A DNA stretch of 64,000 nucleotides from Lepeophtheirus salmonis. Lineage: Eukaryota; Arthropoda; Copepoda; Siphonostomatoida; Caligidae. This document shows, in pieces, positions 57,393-64,000 of the stretch. The position numbers were made by a program, and so were the translations under genes. Position 1 is the first letter of the stretch, and each line of letters starts with the position of its first letter. The notes beneath the pieces are model-generated. The model saw only the letters and a list, made by a program, of their open reading frames with translations, searched no databases and was not told the DNA's origin. The stretch is taken from the NCBI RefSeq assembly GCF_016086655.4, contig NC_052136.2:40850492-40914491 (forward strand), in the 5' to 3' direction.

Positions 57393-60300
57393 AAAAAAAA
57401 GATTGTTAAAGATTCACAATATAGATATTGTTGAGAGAATTACATTACCATTACTGGATAAAACACCAATGATCCATTAGACAAACTTTTCATCCTTTAT
57501 AAACACAAAGTAAGATAATATGTTAATAGTTAGATACTCAATAGTGTAACCATCAGAATATATTATAGGTTTAGCAAAAATAAATCCCTTATATTAATTT
57601 ATTAGATTTTTTTCCATTAATGTGTATCTCCTAAGTAATGAAAACGGTGCTTACATGACGGTTGAACTCCACGTTTTCCATTATTTTATCCACATTCTCG
57701 ACAATTGGCCTTCCAGAGGGATGACATCTAAATTACGAAACAGAATCGACGAAACTAAAATTACGCTTGATTGGTTGTTACCAGGGATGACCACAGGATT
57801 ATATAAATATTATTGTTGCCAACATGAACATGCTATCTTAAAGATAGCCAATGAAAAATTAAAAATATTTTATTTATATTTATGTTAAAATTCTAAACTA
57901 ATACAATTTACTATAAACTATAATTATTTAATAGGTAAATTTCTATTGTAAAACTTCCTTGTATAAATTATTTTTTTTGTTATTTTTGCCATTTGATGTA
58001 AATATAATCAAACCTGCACCCCAATTTGAGACTCTTGAAAATACAACAGATAATTTGACCATGTGAAAATACTGATTTTAAGAAATCTAAAACATTTTTT
58101 TTCAAATGTTTGAACTTGTGATTGATTAAATAGTTATTGTCATTGCTGATTTGTCATGTTCCTTCTTCAACCATTCAAAAGATTGAAGATAAATACTAAA
58201 ATTAACTCGCGCATCTTCTTCCTACTTCGTTTTTGGTTTTTATAATTTTTTTGCTTCATTTTCGAATCGAATATCGATATCTTAAAAAACCTTTTGAAAT
58301 GGGGAATTGATCTTGTTTAATGAAAAAATCAACTTTATAACGAAAAATCAAACTTGCCCTCCAGACACCAGGAATCAGGTTTGATCAGAATTACACTTAA
58401 CTTTACGTATGTAACTTAAAATTTTGAACAACTTTTATTTCTATGTTTCAAGTCTGTATTTGTCTCCGTTTTTCAAATAATTCCCTTTTTATCATTGTTT
58501 TTCTAAGCATGATGTACATCTCATACACATAAATTATTTAAATATTATGTAGGATTTTTTTTTTTTTTGGGGGGATGCATGGTTTTTCTTAATTTTGGGT
58601 CCGCTACATAATTTCGTCGAATGGCCATTTTTTTAGAAAAAAAATCCCCCAAAACAATCTTATTTCTTATTTTCTCATTCAATTTTTTTATTCCAGAGCG
58701 ATAATTTATAATAGTTCAAGACAAAATTTCCTTCGTTGGGGGGGATCTACAACTCCTCCAGCCCATCCCATACGGTCGTCCCTGGTTACATTAGAAAGAA
58801 TATAAACATGATTCACATTTTCAGCCGTCAGGCTTGCGTTTTTGCCTTTATCGAGGGAAAACTGTAAAATATGGCCTATTTTATTTTCTCTTTACTTGTG
58901 TCCATCTTTGACGTGTGCTCAAATAATAGTAAGTCAAACAATTACAAAATTGTCTAATAAGATTATTTCTTAGTAAAAAATCTAACTTTTGTATACTCCA
59001 TCTAGCATAAACTGATCGAACAAGGGGAGATACACATGACCAAGGCTATCTATTGGAGAAATAATGGATTACTTTTTACCACATCTATCATTTTTAAACG
59101 ATTTTTTGTACCCCCGACCTTTTTTATGTATATTAAAAAGCAATTTCATCCCTTTATAAACTGATGTAGCAGAATATGTTTAGTAGGTACTATCTATTAC
59201 TTTGAAAATTTAAAAATGACTTGACGTTTAAAATAAAGGTCTTTATAAGGTTAAGCATGCTATGTATGCTAGTTAGAAATAAAAAGATGGGCTCTTCATA
59301 TGCTAATCACTTTTTTAAAGAATAATCTAATGCGTAATTTATAATTTTATTTTTATAAACATGAATATATGTTTTGATTTTTTCTCTTCCATTAAAACAA
59401 TGGATTCACTGATTCCAACGGCATATAACTATGAAGTTATTCCTTATTCAATCCCATTGTCTAAAGGAAGAACAATAGACACGATATTCAAAAAACAATA
59501 ATAAGAAGAAAAATGATAATAATAAAAGTCTTGATTGAATATCAAAATGATTCATTTAACGTTATAGGTTTCTTGCTGTTGTTTCCATATTTGGAAATCC
59601 AGGATTTTTGCACAATTTCTGCTTAATGCGTGACATATTTATGAGATATTCCGCATTACATACATTGAAAAACAATGAACTCCCTACAATTGAATCAGAG
59701 TTCCCCCAAGTGAATCTGCAAAATAAAATGTAGATATTACTTGAATTAATGATACATATTACATCTACAGATTTTTATCTATTATAACGGTTGAAAATGA
59801 TCCAAAGATCCAGTCAATTTAAAATTATCCACATTTATTTAAAATTGGGGTTCCCCCTTCACTTGTTGATCTGATCTCATAATATAGATATTTAGTAAAC
59901 TACCCGTCAATTTCCTTTCAAAGTTTACCCTTCTCCACTAGTAACATGTGGGCATGCTGCTTTTGTCAAGGGACAGACTAACGCAATCTCCTTACCAGAA
60001 AAAAATAACATTAATCCAAAAGAAATTATCTGTTCTACCCAGAATAAAATGAAATTTAACCTATTTTTTATTAAAGCTGTCTACATGTGGGTCATTCCAT
60101 ATCAAATTGACGAAATAAAAGGAATTCACTTTTACCCAACCATCACATAACTTGAAATTTTTTTATAAGTATGGAAGCTCTTTTTTATTAAAAATAACGT
60201 ATGCTGAAATTTAGCTTGCTAAAATCCGCTGCTCTTCATGAGATACGAACGGTATATTGGAATATCTAAATTTCTTCTGGTCGCACTAAACTTCAATTGA

Positions 60301-61822
60301 CAACCAGGTTATTTTTTTTCTGTTTCATTTTGAAATCATAGAACCTTTAAATGGCTCATATTTTTGAAAGTTGAGTAAAAATATAATTATACAACTTGAT
60401 TGACTATGAAAAAATTGCCATAATTATAGAGGTATAAGACTTGGACGGATCCATATCTAAATGTAGCATACATTATTAATAAAGTGCGTGTCTATTTTTA
60501 TCAAGAAATCAGACTTGGACAATTATTTTTCTGAATTTCTTTCTTTTTTAGTACATTTTGGATAAAATGATTTATAGGACTTGTTAAAAGAGGGAGTTTT
60601 GAGAGTGATGCTTCAAATACCTAGCTCGGATGTATAACCTCTCAAAAAATAGAAATACAATATCAAAAATGTTTACATGAACAAAATACTAGGGTGAGAT
60701 ACATGCCGTGGCGCCCGGGTTGACTTTCACAGGGGAGATGAAGGGAACTATCTTTAAATATCATATTTCTAAGGATTTAGGAAATTAGCCGTCCCATTAC
60801 AGTGGTGCAAAGTGGTTCAATGCATGGGCATAGGCCCAAAAAGAATTAGATATCATCTGTTTTTATTACATAAATTAGACAATTTGACATTTTCTGATAT
60901 CAATATATTTTCTAGATACTTGAAAGGTGTGTCAATTTACTTATTTATAAAAATAAATAATTTAAGTTTGTATGATTTTTTTTCTTTTAAACGTCATCAT
61001 TTCTTTTAATATTAATTGATTGTTTCCAACTTTTTCTTCTAAGAATTATTTTGAAAAGTTCACAAAAAAAATATATAGGACTTAATTATATGTAAATATT
61101 TTTTTTTTAGTATACAAGCATTCTGACCATGTTCACACAACACAAGTTTATCGTTAAAAAAATACCTTTTCTAAGCTTACTTTTGAGTATTCTTTTGATT
61201 AGAATCTATTAATTTTTTGATTATATAAATTAATTTTGTGATCTTTCAAATGACATATCGAGCGTTTAAAAACCTTTGACGACAATAAAGAGGTTTTGTA
61301 AAGTTCCAATCAATATGCACAACAGCATAGAGGATTAAAGATGTTAGATATTATCTAACACATTTCATCCAATTTAATGGATATAATTGGTGTATTGAAT
61401 AGATTTTTAGCGTTAGTCAGAAGAGTAACGCTTCAAAGAAGAGGATACACAAATCTTCATAGACCTAAGGGCCTATGAAAAAATGCTTAAATATACATAT
61501 TTCTTTCAAAGAGTTGCGTTTTCGAGTGAAGTATCAATTTGAAAATCATTCAACTTATATACTGGAGAATATCAATGAAACGAAAAAAAAAAAAATAAAA
61601 ATATGCCCCGCTTTCTATTTCTTGCCTCTTTCACAGACCCTCAAAACGCCTTCTATGCGTTGTTTCCTCTATGATATTATAATGGAATCCTAATATTATT
61701 ATCCATGCTCATAAAAAACGAATGCTCTATAACTTCATATGAAGATTACCAGTGCCATCTATTAACAAATTTAGAATTCATTTCTCAACTGTCTACATCA
61801 GTCGAAGCAGAGTAAAGAAGTA
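57393..61822. other. Long non-coding stretch with dispersed repeats
   Basis: 58255-58490 is the partner of 42860-43075. The end GGTCGTCCCTGG near 58779-58790, preceded by a run of G, looks like a hAT-type terminus of the kind at 10609-10707. The ORF at 57622-57888 (88 codons) and the smaller ones have no known domain. No gene supported. Confidence 0.4.
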
Positions 61823-61974
61823 GCCGTACGTCGTCGGCAACGACGCTGACGACTCCGTCGCTTGCGTAAAACCCGCCCATTTTCTCTCTCCGTCCTTTGC
61901 GTAAATGATTTTGTATTAGTTCTTACCTTTACGTACAAGTGTGGAGTTTGATTATGATTGCTGAGGTGTAAGTA
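61823..61974 (+). promoter_or_regulatory. CpG-rich patch with possible first exon and splice donor
   Basis: 61825-61915 holds about a dozen CpG dinucleotides, far more than anywhere nearby. It is followed by ATGATTGCTGAGGT and a consensus donor GTAAGT (61969-61974). This could be the promoter and first exon of a gene whose other exons lie beyond the window or in unrecognised small exons. No downstream exon was identified. Confidence 0.35.
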
Positions 61975-64000
61975 ATTATTTATTAATTAATTAAACACCA
62001 ATAATATTGTTAATGTTGGGAGGTTCCGTGCATTTTTAGTGGTCATAAAATATTTGTAAATTGGTGCGCCTCTTTTGAGAAATTTCGACGCTATTTTATT
62101 GTAGATTTATGTTATGGATATTTTTTTAAGGAGCAATTAAATTGATGAAGTACATTCTTGATGGTGATGAATTTATATGATCGTTTATGGCTTTTTTTTG
62201 AGGATTCTAAAGTATGGATCAAAATATCAAACATTTTTTTTCCCTTCCCAGTTAAATACTTATATTACGCAATCATTATACAATATCTTCCAAGAATAAA
62301 GCAAATGCATTTAACCTGAAAGATACGACTTTATAAAGGAATAATATATTCATCAAATTTGGTTTATACGACATAATATTTAACCTTTTCTGATGTCCTT
62401 CATGGATTAAAAGCATATTTTGCTGTTGAAAATAATCTATTTTTAGTTTGTGCCATTCTCACATCCTATACAATAATAACATTTTTCTTTTTTTTTTGAA
62501 AATATTACTTTTAGATTATTACGTCTTTGAAGTTAATTCAAAGTATGCAAGCACGTGTTATGAGAACTTATGGGGAATTACACTGATTCCGTTCTTGCTT
62601 TTTAGTCATTATAATAGTTCATATGCATTTGTTTATCACCTGATATTTTACCAACATAAATGAATAATAACGTCATATTGATGGTATCGTAGTTAGTGTA
62701 TATGAAATTAATATAATTTAATACTAAAATATAAAATACATTTTGATTCTTGTACTTTTATTTTAACAAAATGTTGATCTTGGTCTTTCTTTATCTTAAA
62801 TGTAACTTTTTAAAATCGACCTTCCATTACTTTTTCCACAAAAATAGGATATTTCATGAATTTCGCAATGAACCAATTTCCACAAAAATCTTTATACAAA
62901 AAAAAAAAATTGGGACCTACTTGATGCCAAAGTAGAAAAGTTGTATCTGAATAAAATCAAACAAATAAGTGATGAAGCTTCGAAAAACATAGAATCACTA
63001 AAGTTTTTCAACTTTCTTTAAATATATTTTAACTTCTGGGATATAATAAAGAGAGAGAAAGAAAGAGATAAATAAGAAAAAAAAAATGATTTAACAGAAA
63101 TCTCAAATAATTAATTCACTCGGAAAGGAAAAAGGGCGATTCATTTATTCATATAAACTTTATTTGTTTATATCTCGTTCAAGATGGCTGACATCACGTG
63201 AAACCGCTTATTTCAATTACAATTTTGTCAACTTTAAATAAGAACTTAATTCTACAAATTGACTTTTCCATGTTTAAAAAAAAAAAAAAATGATGTAATA
63301 ATATCGTAGACTAGACATTTAAATGGACTGAATAATATACATATTGAGTATGACATACGTACTAGTCTCATGTGCAGTAGCTCTTCCTATGTTTGAAAGG
63401 GTTCCGATCACCCCTCTTTAATGGGCTAATCATTGTCTATACGTAGTTGCTTTTATGACTCTGATTTGAAATGATTTTCAGACACACTTTTAATTTCGGA
63501 AATGGATCGCATTTCACACAATTATACATATAATTAAAATATAATACTATTTTTTGTTTTTTTTTGTTTTTATTAGTTCACATTGAAGATAAATGTGAGA
63601 AGTAAATGAGTAAAAGCTCAGGTGTCATCCTTATAATTATAAAAATTCAATAATAATACATATATCATATTATATCGTGTTTTTATTCCTAAACTTTTCT
63701 ATTTTTCTAAGTACATACATATTAATACCCATGTTATGATCCTATTAACGATTAATAAAATTGTGAAATACAAATCCAGGTTTTAACAAAGTGACCCTGG
63801 CCCTTGCAAAGAACAACAACCCACAAAATAGCAAACAATGCTTTTCCAAAAGATTCCTATTGCAAATTACATATTTTTGATTATTTTATGAGTCATTGTT
63901 CTCCTTCAATGCATTAGTATAAAAATTATATGTACACATTACATAGACAATTAATAGAGCTCCTAACAGTACAATTGGTATTTGAACTAACTATAAAATC
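61975..64000. other. AT-rich, no gene supported; promoter-like motifs at 63181-63201
   Basis: AAGATGGC (63181-63188, like the initiator-linked YY1 site) stands six bases before the perfect palindrome TCACGTGA (63194-63201, an E-box of the bHLH-Zip type). Both could be chance. The ORFs at 62448-62663 and 62750-62935 are low-complexity. If the patch at 61.82 kb is a first exon, this stretch would be its first intron. Confidence 0.3.

Noticed and set aside
57207..57434. 75-codon plus-strand ORF
   Set aside because: Antisense to the Tc1 transposase fragment.

Overview
The window is nuclear DNA of an animal, very AT-rich, with short GT-AG introns, decayed transposons and only five recognisable host genes. 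Protein similarity is arthropod-like. The mix of THAP/P-type, MULE, hAT and mariner/Tc1 debris in AT-rich DNA with tiny introns suggests a copepod, possibly a caligid such as a salmon louse. The species call is an inference from memory, not something the sequence proves.

Host genes. (1) GID4, minus strand, 1279-2761, four exons: substrate receptor of the CTLH ubiquitin ligase. (2) A solitary histone H2A gene, plus strand, 15455-15829, with its own TATA box and a histone-type 3' stem-loop. (3-5) A tight plus-strand cluster at 28615-32407: a C5orf63-like glutaredoxin-fold protein with three small exons, DNAJC17 (its ATG overlaps the previous stop as ATGA), and TFIP11, which begins 55 bp after DNAJC17 and 3 bases after a good splice acceptor. 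DNAJC17 and TFIP11 are both spliceosome-linked in other organisms, so the cluster looks like an operon. TFIP11 is broken by five one-base differences, all in homopolymer runs, which looks more like assembly error than decay.

Everything else that can be recognised is mobile DNA. The most abundant family is a hAT-type element (here 'hAT-X') with ends like TAAGGGTGATAAT / TATAGTTGATAAT, 8-bp target duplications and an N-terminal BED/CGGBP1-like zinc-finger ORF but no catalytic domain. Copies lie at 5952-7136, 7145-9059, 16631-16867, 18437-19823, 20034-20182, 40464-42543 (minus) and 43664-45347. The first two stand head to tail and share one target sequence present three times. Others are a GTF2IRD2/Charlie-like hAT with a perfect 8-bp duplication (35864-38394), a Mutator-like element with about 270-300 bp inverted repeats and a FLYWCH-MULE transposase (20820-24320), three P-element-type transposase remnants (24740-26185, 38881-39360, 48990-49690), a separate THAP-like ORF (20472-20750), a non-LTR reverse transcriptase (3362-5167), a mariner (14446-14820), a Tc1 fragment (57090-57392), a hAT MITE (13448-14103) and a deleted hAT (54582-55662).

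The long remainder (about 45.4-54 kb and 57.4-64 kb) is AT-rich sequence with diverged repeats. It shows no convincing gene except a possible promoter/first exon at about 61.82-61.97 kb and an unrecognised exon-like ORF near 50.9 kb. No tRNA, rRNA or CRISPR array was seen.
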